A stretch of DNA of 64,000 nt from Streptococcus sp. HPH0090 (GCF_000411475.1 NZ_KE150464.1:744001-808000), one strand, 5' to 3'; shown: positions 1 through 8,937, numbered from the stretch's first letter. A program made the numbers and translations. Notes: generated by a model not told the origin, from the letters alone.

Positions 1-30
1 GTTGATCTATTTTTTGAATGATTTTTTGTT

Positions 31-756
31 TCATACTGCTTCAAACCACAATTCAATATTGTTGGTATCCTTGGTTAGGAAAAACTTTTCAGACTTAGGA
101 ATAAAGTAACCTGCAGTTTCAAAACGTTGACGCAGACTGGCTAGGTCAAGTTCTTTTACTTGGAATTTCAACATAGACAAGTCCCAAGTTACATTATTTT
201 CAACAAGTAAATCACCGCCTTGAGCTTCTCTAAAAGCGATTCGATTTTCGATTTCTTCTTTTTCAAGTAGGCTGATTGTATCTTCTGGAAAGTTAACTTC
301 CACTGAGATTTCAAACGCCGTCAAATATTGCATGTTCTCGTCTTTTGAAAAAGTGACTTCTTCTTCAACCTTTTCCAAATCTCTAATATCATCTTCCGCA
401 TGAACAAGGACACAATCGCCTTCTGGAGAAAGAACCTCAAAAGCATATCCCTTGTTTCCTTTATAGAGATGAGGAAGCTTTTCCATTTTAGCTAGTAGCG
501 CTTCAATCTCAGATGGATTTTCTACTTTTACAATCAATCTAGCTAATTTTTTTACTCCTTCAACCTTACGGCTTCTCATACTCGGTGACTCTTCTAAAAC
601 TAACTTTTCAATGCCTGACTGGTCTCCAAGTGATAAGAAGGCAGACTCTTCAAGCAAGGGTTTCATACCCAAAGTCTTAATATAAAATGATTCATTTAAA
701 TTTCTATTATTTACCTTTAGCGTCGGGATCATACGCACAATTTGATTTACAATCAT
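31..756 (-). CDS. cppA: CppA family protein (glyoxalase-like fold)
   Basis: Resembles streptococcal CppA, once described as a C3-degrading proteinase and built of CppA_N and CppA_C glyoxalase-like halves. No protease catalytic motif is visible, so the enzymatic role is uncertain. The ATG at 754-756 (protein begins MIVNQIVRMIPTLKVNN) is chosen because GGAGGA lies 4 nt upstream; an in-frame ATG at 771 lacks its own site. About 241 residues, acidic, no signal peptide or membrane segment, so probably cytoplasmic. A TTGTAA-17-TAAAAT promoter sits at 776-804, suggesting it is transcribed alone. Family assignment is confident, function is not. Confidence 0.82.
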   Translation of the reverse strand: MIVNQIVRMIPTLKVNNRNLNESFYIKTLGMKPLLEESAFLSLGDQSGIEKLVLEESPSMRSRKVEGVKKLARLIVKVENPSEIEALLAKMEKLPHLYKGNKGYAFEVLSPEGDCVLVHAEDDIRDLEKVEEEVTFSKDENMQYLTAFEISVEVNFPEDTISLLEKEEIENRIAFREAQGGDLLVENNVTWDLSMLKFQVKELDLASLRQRFETAGYFIPKSEKFFLTKDTNNIELWFEAV

Positions 757-775
757 AAATTCCTCCAACATTTTT

Positions 776-804
776 ATTTTAAAGGATTTTATGATATTTT
801 ACAA
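776..804 (-). promoter_or_regulatory. Candidate cppA promoter
   Basis: On the minus strand TTGTAA (799-804) and TAAAAT (776-781) are separated by 17 bp, directly upstream of the cppA ribosome site. Inferred sigma-A promoter. Confidence 0.5.
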
Positions 805-852
805 GTTATTCAACTAAAAACTTTAACTATATTAACTCTTTAAATAAATCAA

Positions 853-874
853 CCCCTTCTGTCAGTAGAAGGGG
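853..874 (-). terminator. Hairpin after the EEP hydrolase gene
   Basis: Perfect stem CCCCTTCT / AGAAGGGG with a 6-nt loop, just beyond the stop of the minus-strand gene at 905. The U-run is weak (TTGATTTATTT). Confidence 0.6.
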
Positions 875-904
875 AACTTGTTTGTTTTTACTAAAATTCC
901 TTGT

Positions 905-1723
905 TTAGTTTTTCCATGAGAGTTCTGCTTTAAGGCCATAGTGATCGCTAACTTGAGGATTTTGTTGACCATCGAAAACTACCTGCAGATTTTCTACCTG
1001 CATATCCTTTGTTGTAAAGACATAATCGATTCGTAGAGGTTCACTATTACCTTTCCAACCATCAATCTCAGGTGGAACAGTGTAGCTTCCACTTTTCTCT
1101 TTAGCAACTTCAAATGCATCTTGTAAGTTTAGTGGACTAGCTAAAATAGCTTGATAACCCTCTTGGCCTGCAGGATTATTGAAATCACCTGCTAGTAAGA
1201 GAGGCTTATTTAATTCTTTCAGAACTACTTCAAAACGCGCCCATTCCTCTTGGAAGCCTTTATCCCACCAAGAGAGATGCACACTCGCAACAGCAAGTTC
1301 TTTACCTTCCACTACCGTTTCTGCTAAAGCAACTCGGCGTGTGTGGTAATCTGTCGGGTCATCCACATCTGAAACCAAAATCTCACGCGCTTCAATCGGC
1401 GTTTTAGATAAGATTGCAACACCCTCATGATAGCGATCATAACCGATATGGTTATAAGCCCATGTCCAATAGTATTTTAGTCCTTTTTCAGCCAATTTCT
1501 CTACCATAAGGCGCACATAGTGGTCTTGGTGAATCGGTTCTGCTGAAGGTAACGAATGATATAATGGACCAGCCTCTACTTGCTCTGAGGTGATTTCTTG
1601 GTTAATTTCCTGAAAACAAATTAAATCATAATTGTTTTCAAGGATATCTTGTAACAAGAGCTGAAATTTTTCTTCAGGATCTTTTTCCATCCAACTATGA
1701 GTATTAAGGGTTAAAAATTTCAT
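905..1723 (-). CDS. Endonuclease/exonuclease/phosphatase family protein
   Basis: A 272-residue EEP-fold metal-dependent phosphodiesterase. The family includes nucleases, sphingomyelinases and inositol phosphatases. Family motifs are visible: an N-terminal LNTHSW, FQEIN near residue 38 (metal-binding Glu), GDFNNPAG near 180, and a C-terminal VSDHYGL carrying the catalytic Asp-His pair. No signal peptide is evident, so a cytoplasmic role is likely. The ATG is preceded by GGAGAAAAAGT. It lies 52 bp downstream of ptsG on the same strand with only a hairpin between, so it may be a partly attenuated distal gene of the ptsG transcript. The substrate cannot be read from the sequence. Confidence 0.8.
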   Translation of the reverse strand: MKFLTLNTHSWMEKDPEEKFQLLLQDILENNYDLICFQEINQEITSEQVEAGPLYHSLPSAEPIHQDHYVRLMVEKLAEKGLKYYWTWAYNHIGYDRYHEGVAILSKTPIEAREILVSDVDDPTDYHTRRVALAETVVEGKELAVASVHLSWWDKGFQEEWARFEVVLKELNKPLLLAGDFNNPAGQEGYQAILASPLNLQDAFEVAKEKSGSYTVPPEIDGWKGNSEPLRIDYVFTTKDMQVENLQVVFDGQQNPQVSDHYGLKAELSWKN

Positions 1724-1745
1724 ACTTTTTCTCCTATAAACAAGA

Positions 1746-1766
1746 GGTTGGAAAAAACTTCCAACC
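1746..1766 (-). terminator. Hairpin between ptsG and the EEP gene
   Basis: Stem GGTTGGAA / TTCCAACC with a 5-nt A-rich loop, 10 bp past the ptsG stop. No strong U-run follows on the minus strand, so it may act as an attenuator or mRNA stabiliser rather than a full stop. Confidence 0.5.
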
Positions 1767-1775
1767 CCTAAACGA

Positions 1776-3962
1776 TTACAATTCTACTTTTGCAACTGGT
1801 GTATTAGCTGCAAGAGAACCTGTTTGTTCTAATTTAACTGACTTGATCACGTCTCCATTTGTAAAGACAACTACAGTTGTAGTTTCACGACCTGCTGCTT
1901 GAATAGCACCAAGGTCAGCTTTGACTAAGAGATCACCAGCAGCTACTGCTTGACCTTCAGAAACCTTCACATCGAATGGTTTTCCTTCAAGGCTTACAGT
2001 ATCAAGACCGATGTGAACAAGAACTTCAAGACCTTCTGCAGTCACAAGACCAAGAGCATGTTTAGTTGGGAAGATACTTGATACAGTACCTGAAACTGGA
2101 GATACAATGTTTCCATTTGCTGGTTCCACTGCAAATCCATCACCCATCATTTTTTGTGAGAAGACTGGGTCTTTCACTTGTTCCAATTCAATCACTTGAC
2201 CATCAGCAACTGAGTAAACTTCTTCCGTCACACCTTTGTATACAACAGCGTCTTTTTGAGAAGCTGCCATTTGACTTGGAAGAGTTTCAGGAATCACTTC
2301 ACCTGAGTCAAGGATATCTTGGATATCTGATTTCAAAACGTCAGCTTTAGGACCGTAGATAGCTTGGACACCTTGTCCTTTCATGACAAGTCCCATAGCT
2401 CCTTCAGATTTCCATTGTTCTTCTGTTCCGACTTTTTCAGCGTCTTTTACAGTAACACGAAGACGAGTCATACATGCGTCCACATCAACGATATTAGCAC
2501 GTCCACCAAGAAGGTTAATGATATTTACAGCTTGAGAAGCTTCTGCAACTTTAGTTTCACCAGCAGCTGAAGATTCAGAAGAACCATCCGCATTTTCATA
2601 GTTACCGTTACGTCCTGGGGTAGCATAGTTGAATTTCTTAATCATGAAGTTAGCGATGAAGTACATGATAAATCCAAAGAGTACTGTTACCCAGATGAAG
2701 TTGACAATATCCATACCAAGACCAGCATTGATAGCTAGTGGAGTACGAGTCAAGAATTCGATTGAACCGAATGAGTGAACACGTAAGTGAACAATATCAG
2801 CCATTGCAAATGCAGCACCTTGTACAAGAGCGTAAACAAGGTAAAGAGGTGTTGCGATGAACATGAACATATACTCGATTGGTTCAGTAACCCCTGTCAA
2901 GAAAGTTGCAAGAGCTGTCGCAATCATCATACCTTTGTATTGGTGTTTCTTATCTGGATCAACGTTACGGTAAATAGCAACGATGATACCCATCAAGATA
3001 CCGAATGAACCAATCATTTGTCCAACTTTGAAACGAGCTGGAGTTACAGTTGTAAGTAAGTGTTGGTATTGATCTGGATCTGTTCCTTTAAGGTTGACAA
3101 GGTCTGTTACCCATGCAAGCCAAAGTGGATCTTGACCAAATACTTGAGTTCCTTTTGCTGCACCAGTTAACACATCATAAGTACCACCAAGAGCTGTATA
3201 GTTCATTGGGATTGTCAACATGTGGTGAAGTCCAAATGGCAAGAGCAAACGTTCCAAAGTACCATACAAGAATGGTGCTAGAACTGGAGCTGTTTCTTGT
3301 GAGTTCGCAATCCAAATACCAAAGTTGTTGATACCTGTTTGAACAACTGGCCAAGCAACTGAAAGAACAATCGCTGCAATCGCTGAACGAAGGATAACAA
3401 CAAACGGTACGAAACGTTTTCCGTTAAAGAATGAAAGTGCATCTGGCAATTTACGGAAGTTGTAGTATTTGTTAAAGGCAGTTGCCCCTACAAAACCAGA
3501 AATAATCCCTACGAACACACCCATGTTAAGCGCTGGAGCTTCAAACACACTGATAAAGTAATCAGAAACTTTGATAGAGTTACCAAAGATTGTTGAAACC
3601 ATAGCGTTAGGATCTTTCAACATATCACTGCTTACACTAAAGATAGCACCAGTGATACGGTTGATTAAGATAAAGGCAAGTCCTGCTGCAAATGCACCAC
3701 CTGCACGTTCTTTAGCCCAGCTACCACCGATAGCAAGAGCAAATAAGATATGTAGGTTACCGATAACTCCCCAACCGATTTGCTCAAGAATTCCACCTGT
3801 AATCACGAGTGGTGCAAAGTTAGGGTTAATCATTGCAAGTGACTTACCGATTGAAATCATCAAACCAGCAGCCGGCATAACAGCGATAACCACCATTAGA
3901 GCCTTACCGAATTTTTGCCAAAACTCGAAAGACAAAACATTTTTGAATGTAGCTTTCATCAT
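1776..3962 (-). CDS. ptsG: PTS glucose-type transporter subunit IICBA
   Basis: A 728-residue single-chain phosphotransferase permease. An N-terminal multi-pass EIIC (about residues 1-440) contains the conserved LTGVTEPIEYMF segment. EIIB follows, with the phosphocysteine in VDACMTRLRV (near residue 494), then a linker and EIIA with the phosphohistidine in VLVHIGLDTV (near residue 650). It imports and phosphorylates glucose, or a related hexose, using phosphate from HPr. Length and the C-B-A order are normal. AGGAGATTTGA precedes the ATG pair. A strong promoter followed by an 11-bp inverted repeat of cre type indicates carbon catabolite control. The sugar preference is inferred from the family. 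Confidence 0.93.
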   Translation of the reverse strand: MMKATFKNVLSFEFWQKFGKALMVVIAVMPAAGLMISIGKSLAMINPNFAPLVITGGILEQIGWGVIGNLHILFALAIGGSWAKERAGGAFAAGLAFILINRITGAIFSVSSDMLKDPNAMVSTIFGNSIKVSDYFISVFEAPALNMGVFVGIISGFVGATAFNKYYNFRKLPDALSFFNGKRFVPFVVILRSAIAAIVLSVAWPVVQTGINNFGIWIANSQETAPVLAPFLYGTLERLLLPFGLHHMLTIPMNYTALGGTYDVLTGAAKGTQVFGQDPLWLAWVTDLVNLKGTDPDQYQHLLTTVTPARFKVGQMIGSFGILMGIIVAIYRNVDPDKKHQYKGMMIATALATFLTGVTEPIEYMFMFIATPLYLVYALVQGAAFAMADIVHLRVHSFGSIEFLTRTPLAINAGLGMDIVNFIWVTVLFGFIMYFIANFMIKKFNYATPGRNGNYENADGSSESSAAGETKVAEASQAVNIINLLGGRANIVDVDACMTRLRVTVKDAEKVGTEEQWKSEGAMGLVMKGQGVQAIYGPKADVLKSDIQDILDSGEVIPETLPSQMAASQKDAVVYKGVTEEVYSVADGQVIELEQVKDPVFSQKMMGDGFAVEPANGNIVSPVSGTVSSIFPTKHALGLVTAEGLEVLVHIGLDTVSLEGKPFDVKVSEGQAVAAGDLLVKADLGAIQAAGRETTTVVVFTNGDVIKSVKLEQTGSLAANTPVAKVEL

Positions 3963-3983
3963 TCAAATCTCCTTATTTTATTC

Positions 3984-4016
3984 TAATGCAAACGATTTAC
4001 GAAAACGTTTGCATTA
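3984..4016 (-). promoter_or_regulatory. Large cre-like palindrome in the ptsG leader
   Basis: TAATGCAAACG (3984-3994) and CGTTTGCATTA (4006-4016) form a perfect 11-bp inverted repeat around an 11-nt spacer. It overlaps the expected transcription start of ptsG. Each half is a CcpA-type site (TGCAAACG core), so this may be two overlapping cre elements or an operator for another LacI-family protein. Confidence 0.65.
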
Positions 4017-4027
4017 ATCACACCTCT

Positions 4028-4055
4028 ATTATACCACTTTTTATTTTTTTGTAAA
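4028..4055 (-). promoter_or_regulatory. ptsG promoter
   Basis: Minus-strand TTTACA (4050-4055) and TATAAT (4028-4033), 16 bp apart. It is placed so that the start point falls at the edge of the palindrome at 3984-4016. Confidence 0.65.
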
Positions 4056-4117
4056 GGCTTTTTTAATTTTTTTTTGATATTCAAACTTTTGAGCTTCTCA
4101 CCAATCGTTTACTGACT

Positions 4118-4146
4118 TTGAGTTTATAGGTGTTTTTTGATATAAT
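4118..4146 (+). promoter_or_regulatory. mnmL promoter, leaderless type
   Basis: TTGAGT (4118-4123), a 17-bp spacer, then TATAAT (4141-4146) preceded by TG at -15 (extended -10). The mnmL ATG at 4154 is only 7 nt further on, so transcription should start at or next to the start codon. No Shine-Dalgarno is present. Confidence 0.7.
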
Positions 4147-4153
4147 ATTAGCT

Positions 4154-5101
4154 ATGAAATCCTATAATACCTTGAATGATTATTACCGAAATTTATTTGG
4201 AGAAAAGACATTTAAAGTTCCGATTGATGCTGGATTTGATTGTCCCAACCGTGATGGTACAGTAGCTCATGGAGGCTGTACTTTTTGTACGGTTTCTGGT
4301 TCTGGTGATGCAATCGTTGCTCCTGATGCTCCTATTCGCGAGCAATTCTATAAGGAAATAGACTTTATGCACCGTAAATGGCCTGATGTCCAAAAGTATT
4401 TGGTTTATTTCCAAAATTTTACTAATACTCATGAAAAATTAGAAGTGATTCGCGAGCGTTATGAGCAAGCCATCAATGAACCGGGGATTGTCGGTATCAA
4501 TATCGGTACTCGACCTGACTGTCTTCCTGATGAAACTATCGAATACTTGGCAGAGTTATCAGAGCGAATGCATGTTACCGTAGAGTTAGGCTTACAAACT
4601 ACCTATGAAGAAACTTCTGAATTGATTAACCGTGCCCACTCCTATGAACTCTACGTGGAGACTGTCAAACGCTTAAGAAAATATCCAAAGATCGAGATTG
4701 TAGCTCATTTAATCAATGGTTTGCCAGGTGAAACCCATGAGATGATGGTTGAAAATGTTCGCCGTTGTGTGACAGATAATGATATTCAAGGGATTAAGCT
4801 TCACCTACTTCACCTCATGACCAACACTCGAATGCAACGAGACTATCACGAAGGACGTTTACAACTCATGAGTCAAGATGAATATGTCAAGGTCATCTGT
4901 GACCAGCTGGAAATCATTCCCAAGCATATCGTTATCCATCGGATTACAGGTGATGCACCTAGAGATATGCTGATTGGTCCTATGTGGAGTCTCAACAAAT
5001 GGGAAGTTCTAAATAGCATTGAAGCTGAAATGAGGCGTCGAGGTAGTGTTCAAGGATGCAAGGCTGTAAAACAGGAGTTTATGAATGAAAAGACCACTTG
5101 A
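4154..5101 (+). CDS. mnmL: Radical SAM protein MnmL (YtqA family)
   Basis: A TIGR01212-type radical SAM enzyme of about 315 residues. The iron-sulfur cysteines are C30, C42 and C45 in FDCPNRDG...HGGCTFC, an expanded C-x11-C-x2-C spacing typical of this family. The Bacillus counterpart YtqA was recently linked to making the 5-aminomethyl group of tRNA wobble uridine, upstream of MnmM; I cite this from memory. An upstream in-frame ATG at 4130 lies inside the promoter spacer and is rejected in favour of 4154. The 3' end overlaps mnmM by 17 nt, indicating translational coupling. The family call is firm; the exact reaction is transferred from Bacillus. Confidence 0.85.
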   Translation: MKSYNTLNDYYRNLFGEKTFKVPIDAGFDCPNRDGTVAHGGCTFCTVSGSGDAIVAPDAPIREQFYKEIDFMHRKWPDVQKYLVYFQNFTNTHEKLEVIRERYEQAINEPGIVGINIGTRPDCLPDETIEYLAELSERMHVTVELGLQTTYEETSELINRAHSYELYVETVKRLRKYPKIEIVAHLINGLPGETHEMMVENVRRCVTDNDIQGIKLHLLHLMTNTRMQRDYHEGRLQLMSQDEYVKVICDQLEIIPKHIVIHRITGDAPRDMLIGPMWSLNKWEVLNSIEAEMRRRGSVQGCKAVKQEFMNEKTT

Positions 5102-5642
5102 AATGGCGCATGATTTTCTTGCCCAAGTCATCACCCCAGAGGATGTTGTCGTGGATGCGACCATGGGAAATGGCCACGATACACTTTTCCTTGCAAAACT
5201 AGCTAAACAAGTCTACGCTTTTGATATACAGGAAAAAGCTCTAGAAAAGACTAGCAAACGTCTGCAAGAAGCTGGTTTGACCAATGTCGACTTACTTCTA
5301 CAAGGCCACGAAACTGTGGATCAATTTGTGACAGAAGTCAAGGCGGCCATCTTTAATCTAGGTTATCTTCCTTCAGCTGATAAAAGCATTATCACTCAAC
5401 CTCAGACAACCCTTGAGGCACTAGAAAAACTCTGTCAGATGCTCATTAAGGGCGGACGTATAGCCATTATGATTTACTACGGGCATGAAGGCGGAGATAT
5501 AGAGCGAGATGCTGTCTTAGATTTTGTCAGTCAGTTGCCACAACAAGAATACACTGCTACGATCTATCGTACCCTCAACCAAATCAACAATCCACCATTT
5601 TTAGTTATGATTGAAAAATTAGAAAGGTATCGCCATGGATAA
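5085..5642 (+). CDS. mnmM: tRNA 5-aminomethyl-2-thiouridine methyltransferase MnmM (YtqB)
   Basis: A class I SAM-dependent methyltransferase of 185 residues. The SAM-binding loop is VVVDATMGNGHDT (near residue 23), and the family hallmark NLGYLPSADKSI is near residue 91. YtqB-type proteins methylate nm5s2U to mnm5s2U at the tRNA wobble position. AGGAG at 5073-5077 within the end of mnmL serves the ATG at 5085. Overlap with mnmL and with the next small gene makes a tight operon. Because both enzymes act in one modification pathway, the pairing itself supports both names. Confidence 0.88.
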   Translation: MKRPLEMAHDFLAQVITPEDVVVDATMGNGHDTLFLAKLAKQVYAFDIQEKALEKTSKRLQEAGLTNVDLLLQGHETVDQFVTEVKAAIFNLGYLPSADKSIITQPQTTLEALEKLCQMLIKGGRIAIMIYYGHEGGDIERDAVLDFVSQLPQQEYTATIYRTLNQINNPPFLVMIEKLERYRHG

Positions 5643-5889
5643 ACAATACCTACGTGATAAAATAGAAGGACTTCGTCACAAATTCGTTGAATCAACCCAA
5701 CATGAACGTGCAGTTGGTATGTTAGATGAAGCTCATATGAGCAAAAAGATGCTAAAAATCAAGAAAAAAATGATAACACTTGAAATGGAGCGTTGTCAGA
5801 AGAAAATTGAGCATAAGGATTGCTCGAAGATTGATCAAAAAATCCAAGAACAAAAGGAACTTTTTGAAGCTTGTCGAAAACAAAAATAA
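5635..5889 (+). CDS. Small charged protein of unknown function
   Basis: An 84-residue protein whose start overlaps the last codons of mnmM (start of MDKQYLRDKIEG), so it is translationally coupled. It is very rich in Lys and Glu, with predicted helical, coiled-coil-like stretches and three cysteines in the second half (MERCQ, KDCSK, EACRK). There is no signal peptide or membrane segment. I do not recognise the family. Its position between a tRNA methyltransferase and an antiporter, with near-zero spacing, supports it being a real gene. Confidence 0.7.
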   Translation: MDKQYLRDKIEGLRHKFVESTQHERAVGMLDEAHMSKKMLKIKKKMITLEMERCQKKIEHKDCSKIDQKIQEQKELFEACRKQK

Positions 5890-5900
5890 GGAGGTAGAAG

Positions 5901-7955
5901 ATGGACTTACTTTTTTATCTCTTGATATTTTTACTTGTTCTCATTGTTTCTAGTACGACCAATAAACTACTTCCCTTTTTACCCATGCCCCTGATTCAAA
6001 TACTTCTGGGGATTGGGATTGGTCTGTGCTTACCGAATAACCAATATCACCTAGACACTGAGTTGTTTCTAGCTTTGGTAATCGGCCCGCTCCTCTTTCG
6101 TGAGGCTCAAGAAGCAGATGTAACCTCTATCTTAAAACACTGGAAAATTGTGCTCTATCTGATTTTCCCTGTTATCTTTGTATCAACATTGAGTATGGGA
6201 GGCCTTGCCCATGTCCTTTGGATTGGTTTACCATTAGCTGCTTGCGTTGCGGTCGGAGCTGCACTTGGTCCGACCGATCTCGTCGCTTTTGCTTCTCTTT
6301 CTGAACGTTTTACTTTTCCAAAACGAATTTCAAATATCTTAAAAGGGGAAGGCCTATTAAATGACGCTTCTGGGCTAATTGCTTTTCGTGTAGCCCTCAT
6401 CGCTTGGACAACGGGAACTTTTTCAATCGCTCAAGCAGGAATATCTCTGGCTATCTCTATCGTTGGAGGGCTTGCAGTTGGTCTTATAACGGCTTTAATA
6501 AACCGATTCCTCCACTCCTTCCTTCTAAGTGTCCGTGCTACTGATATAGCCAGTGAACTACTGCTAGATCTTAGTTTACCACTTCTAACCTTCTTCATAG
6601 CTGAAGGAATTCATGTTTCTGGAATTATCGCAGTCGTTGTTGCTGGTATTTTGAAAGCGAGTCGTTTTAAAAAGATAAATCTTCTTGAAGCCCAGGTGGA
6701 TACTGTGACTGAAACCGTTTGGCACACTGTAACCTTTATGCTCAATGGTTCTGTCTTCGTTCTGTTGGGAATGGAACTGGAGATGATTGCGGAGCCAATT
6801 CTGAAGAGTGCTTTTTACAACAAAGTGCTTCTTCTCATCACGGTTTTCCTCTTAACCTTCTTACTTTTTGCTATCCGCTTTGTAATGATTTATGGCTTTT
6901 ACGCTTTGCGTATAAAGAAACTTCAAAAAAGTCTCCACAAGTATGTTAAAGATATGCTTCTCTTGACATTTTCTGGAGTTAAAGGAACAGTTTCTATTGC
7001 TACCATCCTCCTGATACCGTCTAACTTAGAGCAAGAATATCCTCTACTTCTCTTTCTCGTCGCAGGTGTGACCCTAGTCAGTTTTCTTACTGGATTATTG
7101 GTCTTACCACACCTTTCTGAAGAGCAAGAGCCATCTAAGGATCATCTCATGCACATCGCTATCCTAAATGATGTTGCCATGGAGTTAGAGAAAGATTTGG
7201 ACAATACCAAAAACAAGGTTCCCCTCTATGCGGCGATCGATAATTATCATGGACGGATTGAAAACCTCATCCTCAACCAGGAAAATAAGGAAATCCAGGA
7301 AGACTGGGAAGCTCTCAAACTACTGATTCTCAGTATCGAGAGCGATGGTTTGGAGCAAGCCTATGAAGAAGGCAAAATCGGCGAAAGAGGATATCGTGTC
7401 TACCAACGTTATCTGAAAAGCATGGAGAAAAATATTAAACGAAACTTTGCTTCTCGACTAACCTACTACTTCCTTGTTTCTATTCGGATTGTACGTTTTC
7501 TCCTACACGAGTTGCTCACATTTGGCAAAACCCTCCGTTCCTTGAAGAACAAAGAAACCCAAAGACTTCTGGCCATTGACTATGACCAGATTGCTGAACT
7601 CTACCTAGCCAACACTGAAATCATCATCGAAAGTTTGGAAAACCTCAAAGGGATTTATAAGAGTTCTCTTATTAGCTTTATGCAGGAATCTCGTCTCCGT
7701 GAAACCAGTCATATTACCAGTGGTGCCTTTGTGGAGCGGGTTATCAATCGTATTAAGCCCAATAATATCGACGAAATGCTGAGAGGTTATTATCTAGAAC
7801 GTAAATGCATCTTTGAGTACGAGAAACAAAAACTCATCTCAGCCCAGTATGCTAAAAAACTACGACAAAATGTAAACAACCTAGAAACCTATTCTCTAAA
7901 AGAATCAGCCAACACGCTACCTTATGATATGATGGAGTTGGTTCGACGAAATTAA
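5901..7955 (+). CDS. CPA1-family cation/proton antiporter
   Basis: A 684-residue membrane antiporter. Roughly residues 1-405 carry about 12 hydrophobic helices, with the CPA1 signature LGPTDLVAFASL followed by GEGLLNDASGLIAF (the ion-binding Asp pair region). A long cytoplasmic helical C-terminal tail of about 270 residues probably regulates activity. It exchanges Na+ (or K+) for protons and so contributes to pH and salt homeostasis. AGGAGGTAGAAG precedes the ATG, 11 bp after the small gene. Ion specificity cannot be read. Confidence 0.88.
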   Translation: MDLLFYLLIFLLVLIVSSTTNKLLPFLPMPLIQILLGIGIGLCLPNNQYHLDTELFLALVIGPLLFREAQEADVTSILKHWKIVLYLIFPVIFVSTLSMGGLAHVLWIGLPLAACVAVGAALGPTDLVAFASLSERFTFPKRISNILKGEGLLNDASGLIAFRVALIAWTTGTFSIAQAGISLAISIVGGLAVGLITALINRFLHSFLLSVRATDIASELLLDLSLPLLTFFIAEGIHVSGIIAVVVAGILKASRFKKINLLEAQVDTVTETVWHTVTFMLNGSVFVLLGMELEMIAEPILKSAFYNKVLLLITVFLLTFLLFAIRFVMIYGFYALRIKKLQKSLHKYVKDMLLLTFSGVKGTVSIATILLIPSNLEQEYPLLLFLVAGVTLVSFLTGLLVLPHLSEEQEPSKDHLMHIAILNDVAMELEKDLDNTKNKVPLYAAIDNYHGRIENLILNQENKEIQEDWEALKLLILSIESDGLEQAYEEGKIGERGYRVYQRYLKSMEKNIKRNFASRLTYYFLVSIRIVRFLLHELLTFGKTLRSLKNKETQRLLAIDYDQIAELYLANTEIIIESLENLKGIYKSSLISFMQESRLRETSHITSGAFVERVINRIKPNNIDEMLRGYYLERKCIFEYEKQKLISAQYAKKLRQNVNNLETYSLKESANTLPYDMMELVRRN

Positions 7956-7998
7956 GATTTAGGATAAAAAGTGAGACTTTATTGTGGAGGATTATGCA

Positions 7999-8862
7999 AT
8001 GAAAGAGTTGTGGAAACAACTAACTAATAGGCCCTTATTAAAAGCTTTTTTACACTACTATCGTGTTTCAGATATTGAATTAACCAGTGTAGCTGTGGCT
8101 TATTATTGGTTGATTTCAATCTTTCCACTTCTCATGATAGTGGTCAATATCCTTCCCTACTTTCAGATTCCAATCTCTGATTTTCTGATTTCACTGAAGG
8201 AATTTTTACCTGATACAATCTATGACGTAGTAGCAAAGATTGCCCGCGAAGTGCTAACACAACCATCTGCTGGTCTCTTGAGCTTTGCGGTGATATCAGC
8301 TCTTTGGACTTTTTCAAAATCTATGAATTTCCTTCAGAAGGCCTTTAATAAAGCTTATGGAATCGCTAAAAACAGAGGACTTATTTCTCATCAGTTGATG
8401 AGTATCCTAGTTAGTTTGGGATTACAGATTCTCTTTGCCATAATTCTCTTCTTCAGTATGTTTGGTCATATGTTACTAGACTTTCTTAAGAACTACTGGA
8501 AATCTGAGAGTTCCCTTTTTAGTTACTTACAAGATTTTACAGGGCCTTTAGCTTATGTATTCCTCTTTGCAATCCTCATCATGATTTATTACTTACTTCC
8601 AAACGTGAAAATTGGTCGTATTCGTTACGTCCTTCCTGGAAGTCTATTCGTATTCGTCACTCTTATTTCTTTATTAACCATCTTTTCAGCTTACTTCAAT
8701 AACTATGTCAACTATCTCGTCGACGTTCGATTTTTCAGTTCCATCATCGTTGTTGTCATGATGTTTTGGTTCATTATCATTGCCAAGTTATTGATTGTTG
8801 GTGCTGTGATTAATGCCAGTGTTCAAAGTCTTAAGGATCCAGATTTCAAGGTCAATCAATAA
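7999..8862 (+). CDS. YihY/BrkB-family inner membrane protein
   Basis: About 287 residues with six hydrophobic segments, matching the YihY/UPF0761 family (formerly called ribonuclease BN or BrkB). Family features visible are ASVAYYW-like SVAVAYYWLISIFP near the first helix, WTFSKSMNFLQKAFNKAY, and a late LPNVKI...LPGSLF segment. ATG 7999 is preferred over the in-frame GTG at 7984 because GGAGG (7986-7990) sits 8 nt before it. Function is not established for the family; membrane or envelope transport has been suggested. It is the last gene of the mnmL operon before a bidirectional hairpin. Confidence 0.85.
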   Translation: MKELWKQLTNRPLLKAFLHYYRVSDIELTSVAVAYYWLISIFPLLMIVVNILPYFQIPISDFLISLKEFLPDTIYDVVAKIAREVLTQPSAGLLSFAVISALWTFSKSMNFLQKAFNKAYGIAKNRGLISHQLMSILVSLGLQILFAIILFFSMFGHMLLDFLKNYWKSESSLFSYLQDFTGPLAYVFLFAILIMIYYLLPNVKIGRIRYVLPGSLFVFVTLISLLTIFSAYFNNYVNYLVDVRFFSSIIVVVMMFWFIIIAKLLIVGAVINASVQSLKDPDFKVNQ

Positions 8863-8894
8863 TTCTCATCTACTTGTATATAACGAAAACAGAT

Positions 8895-8926
8895 AAATCC
8901 CCCAGTCATTTAATACTGGGGGATTT
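8895..8926. terminator. Bidirectional terminator
   Basis: AAATCCCCCAGT and ACTGGGGGATTT form a 12-bp perfect stem between convergent genes, with T-rich sequence on both outgoing sides. Confidence 0.85.
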
Positions 8927-8937
8927 TCTTTAGTACT

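Noticed and set aside
3571-4017. 148-codon plus-strand ORF opposite ptsG
   Set aside because: A shadow of the conserved PTS membrane domain; no start signal and no plausible protein character.
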